From Nocardia sp. BMG51109 (GTDB taxonomy: Bacteria; Actinomycetota; Actinomycetes; Mycobacteriales; Mycobacteriaceae), in contig NZ_JAFQ01000004.1 of the NCBI RefSeq assembly GCF_000526215.1, forward strand, positions 7,626,001 to 7,690,000: a stretch of DNA of 64,000 bases. The letters are read 5' to 3'. The notes below the pieces were generated by a model. It saw only the letters and a list, made by a program, of their open reading frames with translations, was not told the origin of the DNA and did not search any database. The translations under genes were made by a program, and so were the position numbers. Each line of letters begins with the position of its first letter. Position 1 is the stretch's first letter. Shown piece after piece: positions 43,201 to 50,983 of this stretch.

Positions 43201-45253
43201 CACCGCCGCGACTCCCGGTGCGCCACTGGACGATCGGTCCTGCATGGCCTACGAGGGCGGCGTGGTCGTCAGCGGCACGGCCCGCGCGGTCGTGGTCGCG
43301 GTGGCCGACGGCACCGAGACCGGCCGCGCGCTCGCCGCGGCCGGGCCGCCGCCGTCCGGCGGCGTCCAGGCCCACCTGCGCACCCTGACCGAGCGCGTAC
43401 TGCCGTTCACCCTCGGCGGCGGAACCGCCGTCACCGCAACGAGTTTCCTGCGCGGGCTGCCGCTGCGCCCGGCGCTGGCCGACGGCCTGGCGGTGGCGGT
43501 CGCCGCGGTCCCGGAGGGGTTACCGCTGGTGGCGACCGTCGCACAGCTCGCCGCCACGCGCCGCCTGTCGCGGCGCGGCGTCCTCGTCCGCACCGGCCGG
43601 ACCATCGAGGCGCTGGGCCGAGTGGACACGGTGTGCTTCGACAAGACCGGAACCCTCACCGAGGGACGGCTGAGCGTGGTGACCCTCGCCGACCTCGACG
43701 AGCGCTGGGACGCCGGGGAATTCGCCGAGTCGGCCCAGTCGCGGCGACTGCTGCGCGCGGCCGCCCGCGCCTGCCCGTCCCCGAACGGCCACCCGCCTGT
43801 GCACGCCACCGACCGCGCCGTGGTCGAGGCCGCCGATACCAGCCTCGGCGCCCGGGCCGCGAAGGTCTGGGATCCGATCGAGGAGGTGCCGTTCGAGAGT
43901 TTTCGCGGATACGCCGCCACCGTCGGCCACACCGCCCACCACATCCGGCTCGCGGCCAAGGGCGCTCCGGAGGTGCTGCTGCCCCGCTGCGACCAGGTGC
44001 TGCGCGCCGACGGCGAAGGCGGCCACCGGGTTTCGGCCTTCACCGCGGACGCCCGCGCCGATGCGGACGCCGCGATCCAGCGGCTCGCCGAACGCGGCCT
44101 GCGGGTGCTCGTGGTGGCGCGCCGGGATTTCGCGGACGCCCCCGACCACGTCGACGGCGAGGTGGAACATCTCACCCTGCTCGGCTTCGCCGGCATCGCC
44201 GACCACCCGCGCCCCCAGACCCCCATGCTGGTGCGGGAGCTGGCCGGTAACGAGATCGGGATCCGGATGATCACCGGGGATCACCCCGTGACCGCCCGCG
44301 CGGTCGCCGAACAGCTCGGCATTCCGGCCGGCACCGTCGCCACCGGCGCCGACCTGGATGCCCTCGACGAGGACGGCAGCGCCGACCTGATCGAGCGGGC
44401 CACCGTCTTCGCCCGCGTCTCACCGGAACACAAGGTGCGCATCGTCTCGGCGCTGCAGCGGCGCCGGCACGCGGTGGCGATGGTCGGCGACGGCAGTAAC
44501 GACGCCGCAGCCATCCGCACCGCCGACGTCGGGATCGGGCTGGCCGCGCGCGGGTCGGTGGCCGCGCGCGAGGCCGCCGACCTGATCCTCACCCGGTCGG
44601 CGAACGGCGCCGATCCGGCCGTGCTGCTGCACGCGCTGGCGGAGGGCCGCGACATGTGGCAGCGGGTGCGCGACGCGATCGGCGTGCTGGTCGGCGGCAA
44701 CGCCGGCGAGGTCACCTTCACCGTGCTGGGCACGCTGCTGTCCGGGCAGGCGCCGATCGGCACCCGGCAGTTCCTGGTGGTCAACCTGCTCACCGATCTC
44801 GGGCCGGCGATGGCGGTCGCGCTGTCGCGGACCGGCGCGACCACCACCGATTCCGGCGCGCCCGCCCTGAGCGCCCCGGCCGATCTGGGCGGTGCGTTCC
44901 TGCGCGCGGTCGCGGTGCGCGGCGCGAGCACCGCCGCCGGTGCGGCCGGGGCATGGCTGCTCGGCCGGGCCACCGGGCGTCCCCGGCGCGCCGAGACGAT
45001 GGCGCTGGCCGCGCTGATCGGCACCCAGCTCGGCCAGACCCTGATGGTCGGGGCCCGCAGCCCGCTGGTGTGGGCGACGGTCGGCGGCAGCGGGGCCCTG
45101 CTGGCTGCGATCATCATGACGCCGGGCGTGAACAGCTTCTTCGGCTGTGTGCCGCTCGGCCCGGTGGCCTGGGCGATCGTGTTCGGCAGCGCGGCCCTCG
45201 GGACGGGCGGGGCCGTCCTGGCGGGCCGCGCCGGGCCGATCAGCGGATCATGA
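40283..45253 (+). CDS. ctpI: CtpI-type cation-transporting P-type ATPase
   Basis: A 1656-residue pump, close in size to mycobacterial CtpI. The N-terminal ~580 residues are lineage-specific; they include metal-binding-like ferredoxin folds (RRVTVHANRIHAEVRGLRSG) and a region at ~430-595 of low complexity. The catalytic part has GDIIALGGGEVVPADARLLE, TGES (SGLTGESVPVE), VPEGLPLVATVAQLAATRRL, the phosphorylation motif DKTGTLTEG with Asp1120, KGAPE, and GDGSNDAAAI. The P-E-G-L-P motif in helix 4 is of the type II (calcium-like) group, so it may move Ca2+, Mg2+ or another divalent ion; the ion is not settled. Its 3' end overlaps the convergent CoiA-like gene by 14 bases. Confidence 0.88.
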   Translation: MVSLRRIASVPARVPLTLTGTAIGLVRRPAGAAARLVSPDLEAVATELTDGIGRDLGALFDPRRLRQQRRVTVHANRIHAEVRGLRSGREVGDRLRRQLVRTPGVEWVRINAPTGRVTVAADSRLTPAGLEAVLERVEAQAGTADHAWSRTLEHPSDREPVLTSALQLAGDVVGLGAALSGRVLPLPTPVHAFRSAVALVDGQPRLRGALEAQLGRHRTEAVLTTANAVGQALDAEAASLFADAAQRATRLVEAAARYARWRSWEQLIADPNHPDVPEYDAPQARPAARPRGPVERCADETGTGSALAAAATLAGGRGLADATDAVVSGVPKAARAGRETFAATLATSLSARGVLTLDPRMWRRLDRASALVVDHRVLRGDRRVVLAAESTTDGWPTEHVWSAAQRLLWRDESELPIPPPSGRRRHDLELTADPEPATRGNTPAIPRNTPPTETPAGQPGSAPVPDDCGAPANDNTGAPANDNTTESESSDPNTNRRTDNTIAATSDAWDPTTNRADDTAATTPDSPNTNAHNTSAALDAGNPATHRQAAGPSPTTAGSTNPHADDPATAPKPSDHERDSTPEDNTADAADPAEPRRYVLRENGRPVGRVLIGRESHPDAIGLLTAARRAGLRVVLVGGADTDELRRSADEFVPAGGSDTRLVRRLQRQGHVVAVVSGRAHRALGAADLGIGVVTERADGTPSIPWQSDVVSPDLDNVLRIIAAVGPARRVSERGRVLTLSAATLSGLLLASGPAATRPARATSPLAAATIFGVLTGVHSGRRAAGAPAPARIALVPWHALEPDEVLARLPQPERPPPSPPRSRLPATAARIGRQFAAPAATFADVARQMRRELSDPMTPLLAVGAVASALLGSPTDAVLVGSVLGLNAAVSALQSRRARISLHRMLLGERLQARRITEDGEIRTPADDLLPGDIIALGGGEVVPADARLLEVDGLELDESGLTGESVPVEKRTAATPGAPLDDRSCMAYEGGVVVSGTARAVVVAVADGTETGRALAAAGPPPSGGVQAHLRTLTERVLPFTLGGGTAVTATSFLRGLPLRPALADGLAVAVAAVPEGLPLVATVAQLAATRRLSRRGVLVRTGRTIEALGRVDTVCFDKTGTLTEGRLSVVTLADLDERWDAGEFAESAQSRRLLRAAARACPSPNGHPPVHATDRAVVEAADTSLGARAAKVWDPIEEVPFESFRGYAATVGHTAHHIRLAAKGAPEVLLPRCDQVLRADGEGGHRVSAFTADARADADAAIQRLAERGLRVLVVARRDFADAPDHVDGEVEHLTLLGFAGIADHPRPQTPMLVRELAGNEIGIRMITGDHPVTARAVAEQLGIPAGTVATGADLDALDEDGSADLIERATVFARVSPEHKVRIVSALQRRRHAVAMVGDGSNDAAAIRTADVGIGLAARGSVAAREAADLILTRSANGADPAVLLHALAEGRDMWQRVRDAIGVLVGGNAGEVTFTVLGTLLSGQAPIGTRQFLVVNLLTDLGPAMAVALSRTGATTTDSGAPALSAPADLGGAFLRAVAVRGASTAAGAAGAWLLGRATGRPRRAETMALAALIGTQLGQTLMVGARSPLVWATVGGSGALLAAIIMTPGVNSFFGCVPLGPVAWAIVFGSAALGTGGAVLAGRAGPISGS

Positions 45254-46205
45254 AGCCGGCCACGATGAACGTGACGATCACCAGCATCGCGAAGCAGGTG
45301 ATCAGCTGCCAGTGCAGCAGCGCCTCCCGCTGTTTGGCGATGGTGACCCGCAGCGTGGCGTCCACCCGGTTGTGATCGACCAGCCGGCGGCGGGCGGCGT
45401 CGAGTTCGTCGGCCGTCACCTCGGCGCGTTCGAGCCGGTGCAGCAGCTTGTGGACCTGCTTGGCCTTGTCGCGGGTCGCCTTGCGGGCCAGCGCCAGCGC
45501 GGTGCGCTGGTTCACCAGTTCCTGGCGCTGCTGCGCGATCAGGTGCGCCTGTGCCCGCGTGTGCTGCTCCCAGTCGGTCACTCTCGCCCATCCTCCTGTG
45601 GCTTCGTCGCGGTGTCCCCAGGCCATTTCCCCGGCCGCCCAGCATTCGATGAATTCCCGGACCGCCCAGGGTCTCTCCCGCGGTACCACCAGCCCGGACG
45701 GTCCGGCCTCGACCAGGCCCCCGACCACCCGGTAGTCACACACCTGCGGCGCGAAGTCGTCGACGCCCAGCGCCGGCAGCCGGCCGACCCAGTGGCCGGG
45801 CGGGCACAGCCACAGCACCTCGTCGCAGCCGACCGCGCGCAGCCGCGCCGTGCGCTCCTGTGCCTGCGCCAGCGAGACCGGCGCGCTGCGCACCTCGATC
45901 GCGCACAGCCGGTTGCCGCGCCGCCACAACACCGACGGTGTCTGCGCGCCCAGCGGCTTGTCCACCTCGGCGTCGGCGACGCCCGAGGCCAGCAGCCGCC
46001 CGCGCAGCCAATATTTCAGCCGCTGCACATCCCAGTGACAGTTCCCGCACTCGCTCTCGCGGCACTGCTCGCCGGCCTCGTGCCCGCGTGGATTGGGCTC
46101 CACCTCGGGGAAATTCACCGATTCCGGAGAAGACAGCACCGCCGCATGCCCGCGCTCGATCTGACCCAGTGCCTTCGTGTCCACCGCGACCACTTCCCCT
46201 GCCAC
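45240..46205 (-). CDS. CoiA-like nuclease-domain protein with C-terminal membrane helix
   Basis: A 321-residue protein from a GTG at 46205. The pattern CRESECGNCHWDVQRLKYWL, VLWRRGNRLCAIEVRSAPVS and LAQAQERTARLRAVGCDEVL resembles competence protein CoiA, a PD-(D/E)XK-like domain in which A-I-E-V/F-Q precedes S-x-L-S. Acidic catalytic residues seem partly present. After it come ~100 residues of charged helix (HLIAQQRQELVNQRTALALA, KVHKLLHRLERAEV), likely a coiled coil, and one final membrane helix (LITCFAMLVIVTFIVAGFMI). The tail anchor is unusual for a CoiA protein. Role unknown; natural transformation is one idea. Confidence 0.6.
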   Translation of the reverse strand: MAGEVVAVDTKALGQIERGHAAVLSSPESVNFPEVEPNPRGHEAGEQCRESECGNCHWDVQRLKYWLRGRLLASGVADAEVDKPLGAQTPSVLWRRGNRLCAIEVRSAPVSLAQAQERTARLRAVGCDEVLWLCPPGHWVGRLPALGVDDFAPQVCDYRVVGGLVEAGPSGLVVPRERPWAVREFIECWAAGEMAWGHRDEATGGWARVTDWEQHTRAQAHLIAQQRQELVNQRTALALARKATRDKAKQVHKLLHRLERAEVTADELDAARRRLVDHNRVDATLRVTIAKQREALLHWQLITCFAMLVIVTFIVAGFMIR

Positions 46206-46461
46206 TACACCCAGCGGGCCACAGCCGACCCGCTACTTCCAGATTGCCGCAACTGTCAGGGCCCTACACACGTTGATGCCCGTTTTCGTTACCCAACCGG
46301 GAGCCCAGCGTGATCATCGCGCCGCCGCGAGCGCCGTTACGTGCGAATTCGATACGGATCGAGCAAAATTCGCGAACACGTCGATGGCACTTTCCAGCCA
46401 TCCGGATCGCCCGTCGCGCGGCGGGAGCGCGACCGCTCCCCGGCCGTTAAGCTTTCGGCCG

Positions 46462-47685
46462 ATGACCGCCGACGGATACACCCCTGTATCGGCTCCGCGC
46501 GCCGCGCGAGTGGCCAATTCGGTCGCCTTCGGACTGCAGGGGTTCTTCCTCGCCGTCATCCTCACCGGGCTGCCGCAGCAGCGCGATCGGTTCGGGCTCG
46601 GCGACATCGCGATCCTGCTGGCGACGGTCCTGATCTCGCTGCTCGCGGCGGTGGGCAGCGTGACGGCCGAGCAACTGGCGGTGCGCTGGTCCAGCCGGAC
46701 GGCACTACGCGCGGGGCTGGGCCTGATCGCGGTCGCCGGTGCGGGCATCGCGCTGGCACCCGATATCGCGGTGCTGTTCGTCGCCCTGGGCGGGTACGGA
46801 GTGGCGGTCGGCGTGGTCGACGCCGCGACGAATATGCAGGCGGTATTCATCCAGCACGGCTACGGCAAGATCGTGCTGTCGTCGTTCTACGCGGCCTGGA
46901 GCGCGGGCTCGATCCTCGGTGCGCTGTTCGTGTCGGCGTGCGCGGGCGCCGATGTGCCGCTACCGGTCACCCTGCTGACCGCCGCGGCGATCGTGCTGGC
47001 CGGCGGGCTGGGCTTCGGGCCATGGCTGCTCGGCACCCGGCAGGCCGAGGCCGAACCCGAGGAGGCGGCCGCGGCCGGAACCGTCGCGCTGCGGGCGTAT
47101 CTGGCGATCGGGGTGGCCATGGCGCTGGTCTTCGCCGTCGATCTGGCGGTGGGCAACTGGTCGGCCCTGTATCTGCGCGACGATCTCGAATCCTCCACCG
47201 CGACGGCGGCGCTGGCGCTGGCCGCGTACCAGGGCGCGTCCCTGACCGGACGGCTGACCGGCGACCTGTGGGTGCGCCGGTTCGGGCCCCGGGCGGTGGT
47301 GCGGGCCGCGGCGGCAATCGGCGCGATCGGATTCGCGCTGGTCGCGACGGCGCCCGGGCCCGCGGCGGCGATCGCCGGATTCCTCGTCGCCGGTATCGGA
47401 CTGCCCGTGATCGCGCCCCTGTGCTTCAGCGAGGCCGGGCAGCTCACCGGCGGACGCGGGCTGGATGCGCTGATCGCCCGGCTGAACCTGTTCAACTACG
47501 TCGGCACGCTGGTCGGCGGCGGCGTGGTGGGCGTGCTGGCCGACACCACCAGCCGCCGGATCGGCTATCTGCTGCCGCTGCTGTTCGCGGTCGCACTGTT
47601 CGCCTCGGCCCGCTTCTTCCACGCCCGGCCAACGTCCGGCACACCGCCCGCATCGCGATCCGGCCGTGCTGTACTGGGAGAATGA
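46462..47685 (+). CDS. MFS transporter, 12-helix type
   Basis: A 407-residue membrane protein with about 12 hydrophobic helices and no long insert, of the fucose-permease/YbjJ-like branch (FGLQGFFLAVILTGLPQQRD, FYAAWSAGSILGALFVSACA, GLPVIAPLCFSEAGQLTGGR). ATG 46462 is chosen because the first helix begins soon after. Its stop overlaps the ATG of the acetyltransferase gene (ATGA at 47682), so they form a two-gene unit. Substrate unknown. Confidence 0.8.
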   Translation: MTADGYTPVSAPRAARVANSVAFGLQGFFLAVILTGLPQQRDRFGLGDIAILLATVLISLLAAVGSVTAEQLAVRWSSRTALRAGLGLIAVAGAGIALAPDIAVLFVALGGYGVAVGVVDAATNMQAVFIQHGYGKIVLSSFYAAWSAGSILGALFVSACAGADVPLPVTLLTAAAIVLAGGLGFGPWLLGTRQAEAEPEEAAAAGTVALRAYLAIGVAMALVFAVDLAVGNWSALYLRDDLESSTATAALALAAYQGASLTGRLTGDLWVRRFGPRAVVRAAAAIGAIGFALVATAPGPAAAIAGFLVAGIGLPVIAPLCFSEAGQLTGGRGLDALIARLNLFNYVGTLVGGGVVGVLADTTSRRIGYLLPLLFAVALFASARFFHARPTSGTPPASRSGRAVLGE

Positions 47686-48221
47686 GCGAAATCCCAGTCA
47701 CCGTCGATCGGGCCGGACGGTGGGACGCCGAGGCCCTCGGCGACGTTGCGGCAGCGACCTTTCCGCTGGCCTGCCCACCCGGGCTGACGGCCGCGGACAT
47801 CGATACCTTCATCGCCCGGATACTGTCCGGCGAACGCTTCGGCGACTACCTCGCCGACCCCGCCCGCACCGTCCTCAAGGCGGTGGCCGGCGGGGATATC
47901 GTCGGCTACGCGATGCTGGTGGCGGGCGAGCCCACCGATCCGGAACTCGCCACCGCGATGGGCCGCGGCCCGCTGCTGGAGATCAGCAAGCTGTACGTGC
48001 TGCCCGGCCACCACGGCGCCGGAGTGTCGGCGGCGCTGATGAGCGCCGCGGTCGACAGTGCCCGCAGCGGCGGCTACGGCGGCGTCTGGCTGGGCGTCAA
48101 CCAGGACAACGGCCGCGCCCGGCGCTTCTACGTCAAGCACGGCTTCCGCACCGTCGGCACCAAGACCACCGCCGTCGGCACGCAGGTCTGCCACGACTAC
48201 GTCATGGGCCGGGAACTCTGA
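47682..48221 (+). CDS. GNAT-family N-acetyltransferase
   Basis: A 179-residue GNAT protein, in the place of Rv2669 in M. tuberculosis order. The acetyl-CoA core is ISKLYVLPGHHGAGVSAALM (motif A, Q/R-x2-G-x-G/A form as H-H-G-A-G), followed by GVNQDNGRARRFYVKHGFRT, the motif B region with the N-x2-A/G-x2-F-Y box. Start overlaps the preceding stop by 4 bases. It ends 8 bases before the convergent phosphatase gene. Amino substrate unknown. Confidence 0.88.
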   Translation: MSEIPVTVDRAGRWDAEALGDVAAATFPLACPPGLTAADIDTFIARILSGERFGDYLADPARTVLKAVAGGDIVGYAMLVAGEPTDPELATAMGRGPLLEISKLYVLPGHHGAGVSAALMSAAVDSARSGGYGGVWLGVNQDNGRARRFYVKHGFRTVGTKTTAVGTQVCHDYVMGREL

Positions 48222-48228
48222 CCGCCCG

Positions 48229-49035
48229 TCAGGACAGCAACTTCGCCCGCAGCGCCGCGATATCCGCGTCGGTCAGCCGCAGGCCGTCGCGCAGATAGCC
48301 GTCGAAGCCGCCGTAGCTGCGGTCCACCTGGTCGAAGGCGGCATCCAGGGCCGGCTGCACGACGCCGTTGAGCGGATCGTTCGGCCCGGCGCCGCGGTAG
48401 TGGTTGGACAGCAGGAAGTCGTAGTTCACCGTCTCGCGATCCACGCCGAGCGCCGTCAGCAGCACCGCCGACAGCCAGCCCGTCCGGTCCTTGCCCGCGG
48501 TGCAGTGATAGAGCACCGCACCGTCGGTATCGATGATGTCGTGCAGGATCGAGGCGAACCCGGCGTTCGCGCCGGGCTCGGTGACCAGGGCGCGGTACAG
48601 ATCGGTGCCCGCGATCAGGGTCGAGGCCATCACCTGCGGCGGCGCCTGGCCGATCACGTCGTCGATCCGCGGCGTCGCGCCGGCGGGCACCCGGTCGGGG
48701 GCGAACGCCCGCTCGTAGCCGGTGCGCAGATCGGCGACGACGGCCACGCCGCGGCCGGTCAGGGCGGCCAGGTCGGCATCGGTGGCCTTGCTCAGTTCGC
48801 CGCTGCGGAACACCGTGCCCGTGCGCACCGTCCGGCCGTCGGCCGCCCGGTAACCGCCGATGTCCCGCGCGTTCTGCACGCCCTGCAGCGACAGCGAGCG
48901 GTCCTGGGTGTTCACGACGACCGACGCGGTGGCGGCCGGCGGATCGGTGGCCAGGGCCGTGCCGACGGCCGGGCCGAGGGCGACGACACCGGCGGCGGCC
49001 AGCGCGGCGGCCCCGCGAATCACACGTCGGGCCAT
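48229..49035 (-). CDS. Exported tyrosine/lipid phosphatase (PTP superfamily)
   Basis: A 268-residue protein. The first 30 residues form a signal peptide (RRVIRGAAALAAAGVVALGP, then ALA-T cleavage-like). The mature part begins NARDIGGYRAADGRTVRTGT, the start of the Y_phosphatase3 family, and carries the P-loop HCTAGKDRTGW with the catalytic Cys near residue 176, a C-x5-R signature. Related proteins (LipA of Listeria, mycobacterial PtpB) dephosphorylate phosphotyrosine and phosphoinositides; PtpB is a virulence factor. ATG at 49035, just downstream in the same direction as the ATPase gene at 49054-50142. Confidence 0.9.
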   Translation of the reverse strand: MARRVIRGAAALAAAGVVALGPAVGTALATDPPAATASVVVNTQDRSLSLQGVQNARDIGGYRAADGRTVRTGTVFRSGELSKATDADLAALTGRGVAVVADLRTGYERAFAPDRVPAGATPRIDDVIGQAPPQVMASTLIAGTDLYRALVTEPGANAGFASILHDIIDTDGAVLYHCTAGKDRTGWLSAVLLTALGVDRETVNYDFLLSNHYRGAGPNDPLNGVVQPALDAAFDQVDRSYGGFDGYLRDGLRLTDADIAALRAKLLS

Positions 49036-49053
49036 GATAATTCCTCTTCTCGA

Positions 49054-50142
49054 TCAGGCGGGTACTTCGAATCGCGACAACGCGAGCAGGCGCGAGATGG
49101 CGCGCAGGTACTTCTTACGGTAGCCGCCGCCGAGCATCTCCTCGGAGAAGATCCGGTCCAGCGGCACGCCCGACACGGTGACCGGGATGCCCGCGTCGTA
49201 GAGCCGGTCGGTCAGCACCACCATGCGCAGCGCCACCGCCTGGTCGGTGATGGTGTGCACGCCCGACAGGAACACCGACGACACACCGGACAGCAGCGCC
49301 CGGTACCGCGACGGATGCAGGGTGCTCAGATGCGCCAGCAGCGCATCGAAGTCGTCGAGGGTGGAATCCGGTGCGGCGGCGGCCTTCTCGGCCAGCCGCT
49401 CCGGCGTCGTCGGATCCGGGGCGGGCGGCAGGTCGCGGTGGCGGTAGTCCGGTCCGTCGACGCGCACCGTCTCGAACAGCGAACCCAGCTTGCGGATCTC
49501 ACGCAGGAAGTCCTGCGCGGCGAACCGGCCCTCGCCGAGCTGGTCGGGCAGCGTATTGGAGGTGGCGGCCACCGACACCCCGCGCGCGGTCAGCTCGGTC
49601 AGCAGCCGCGACACCAGCATGGTGTCGCCGGGATCGTCGAGTTCGAATTCGTCGATACACAGCACGCTGTTGCCCGACAGCCGCTCCACGGCATTCGTGA
49701 AACCGAGCGCGCCGACCAGGTTCGTCACCTCGCCGAAGGTGCCGAAGGACGCAGGAGCGGAGCTTGCGGAGCGACCGGAAGACGCAGGAGCAGAGCTGGC
49801 GGAGCGACCGGAAGACGCAGGAGCGGACCTGGCGGCCGCCCAGTAGATCGAGGCCAGCAGGTGCGTCTTACCGACGCCGAAACCACCGTCCAGGTACAGG
49901 CCCGCACCCATGACTTGCTTCTTCTTACCGAACAGGCCCTTCTTGTCCGCCGCGGCCCGGATCTTGGTGACCTGCCCCGCGAACTGCTCCGCCTTCCGGA
50001 CGGCCTCCGCCTGGCTGGGCTCCCGGGGGTCCGGGATGTAGGAGGCGAAGCTCACCTCGTCGAATGTGGGCGGCGGCACCATCTGGGCGATGAGCTGATC
50101 GGCCGGGACCTCCGGATCACGATCGACGAGGCGTTGTTGCAC
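49054..50142 (-). CDS. zapE: ZapE/AFG1-type ATPase with inserted repeats
   Basis: A 362-residue P-loop ATPase, equivalent in position to Rv2670c. Walker A is GGFGVGKTHLLASIYWAA, Walker B NSVLCIDEFELDDPGDTMLV (C-I-D-E-F), then LPDQLGEGRFAAQDFLREI typical of ZapE, a cytokinesis-linked ATPase. Between Walker A and the next helix there is a Ser/Ala/Pro-rich insert of about 32 residues made of an 11-residue unit (SAPASSGRSAS) repeated nearly three times, which is not in the family. The start ATG lies 35 bases from the divergent RibD-like gene. Confidence 0.88.
   Translation of the reverse strand: MQQRLVDRDPEVPADQLIAQMVPPPTFDEVSFASYIPDPREPSQAEAVRKAEQFAGQVTKIRAAADKKGLFGKKKQVMGAGLYLDGGFGVGKTHLLASIYWAAARSAPASSGRSASSAPASSGRSASSAPASFGTFGEVTNLVGALGFTNAVERLSGNSVLCIDEFELDDPGDTMLVSRLLTELTARGVSVAATSNTLPDQLGEGRFAAQDFLREIRKLGSLFETVRVDGPDYRHRDLPPAPDPTTPERLAEKAAAAPDSTLDDFDALLAHLSTLHPSRYRALLSGVSSVFLSGVHTITDQAVALRMVVLTDRLYDAGIPVTVSGVPLDRIFSEEMLGGGYRKKYLRAISRLLALSRFEVPA
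49748..49835. repeat. 33-base tandem repeat inside zapE
   Basis: Units at 49748-49780 and 49781-49813 and a partial third at 49814-49835 start with GACGCAGGAGC and differ at a few bases. The unit length is a multiple of three, so each copy adds 11 residues. Likely prone to copy-number change by slippage. Confidence 0.9.
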
Positions 50143-50177
50143 TCCCGTAGCCTACTGACGTGGTGTGATCGGTACTT

Positions 50178-50951
50178 ATGCAGCGTGCTCCCAATGCGAT
50201 CCAGTTCACAACGCTGGGCACCGACGAGCTGGTACGGCTGTACGCCTATCCGGCCCGCCTCGAATCCCCCTGGATCCGAGTCAACTTCGTGGCCAGCATC
50301 GACGGCGCCGTCACCGTCGAGGGCCGGTCGGGCGCCCTCGGCGGCGCCGCGGACCATACCGTCTTCACCATCCTGCGCGATCTCGCCGACGTCATCGTCG
50401 TCGGGGCCGGCACCGCCCGGGCCGAGAACTACGGCGGCGCCCGCACCGACGTCCGGCGCCGGATCCGGTTGCATCAGCACGGCCTCGGCGGCGCCCGGGA
50501 CGGATCCCCGCCGCCGGTGGCGGTCGTCAGCGCCGGCGCCGCACTCGATCCCGCGGGCCGGCTGTTCACCGACACCACCCGCCCGCCGCTCGTCATCACC
50601 ACCGCCGCCGCGGCCGCCGACCGCAAGCGGCTGCTCGCCGACGCCGGCGCCGAGGTGGTCGAGGCGGGCGACACCACCGTCACCGCGGCCGATCTGCGCG
50701 CGGCGCTGGCCGACCGCGGGCTGCTGCGGGTGCTGTGCGAGGGCGGGCCGTCGCTGTTCGGCGAACTCGTCTCCGCCGGCGGCGCCGACGAGCTGTGCCT
50801 GACCCTGTCACCGCTGCTCGTCGGCGGTACGGCGGGTCGAATCGCAGTGTCGCCCAACGCGTTGCCCACCCCGATGGCACTGCGCACCCTGTTGGTCGAC
50901 GACGACGGCACACTGCTCACGCGGTGGGAGCGCGCCGGAACCCGAGGCTGA
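50178..50951 (+). CDS. RibD C-terminal-like (dihydrofolate reductase-fold) reductase
   Basis: A 257-residue NADPH reductase of the RibD_C family, equivalent to Rv2671. The N-terminal strand WIRVNFVASIDGAVTVEGRS contains the family S-x-D-G box, then GGAADHTVFTILRDLADVIV and GAGTARAENYGG; later VLCEGGPSLFGELVSAGGAD ELC with the E-G-G-P-x-L motif. It lacks the N-terminal deaminase domain of full RibD. The M. tuberculosis counterpart is implicated in folate reduction and antifolate resistance as a minor dihydrofolate reductase; riboflavin synthesis is the alternative. ATG 50178. Confidence 0.88.
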   Translation: MQRAPNAIQFTTLGTDELVRLYAYPARLESPWIRVNFVASIDGAVTVEGRSGALGGAADHTVFTILRDLADVIVVGAGTARAENYGGARTDVRRRIRLHQHGLGGARDGSPPPVAVVSAGAALDPAGRLFTDTTRPPLVITTAAAAADRKRLLADAGAEVVEAGDTTVTAADLRAALADRGLLRVLCEGGPSLFGELVSAGGADELCLTLSPLLVGGTAGRIAVSPNALPTPMALRTLLVDDDGTLLTRWERAGTRG

Positions 50952-50983
50952 AACGGCGCACCGGACCTGGCAGGCTGTAGCGC

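Noticed and set aside
39755..43375. A 1206-codon open frame on minus, antisense to ctpI
   Set aside because: Low-quality Gly/Arg-rich text with no domain; the plus strand has a complete P-type ATPase. Long antisense frames are usual in very GC-rich DNA.
49748..49835. Repeats considered as a CRISPR array
   Set aside because: Direct tandem units without spacers, inside a coding frame. No CRISPR array or cas gene was seen anywhere in the window.
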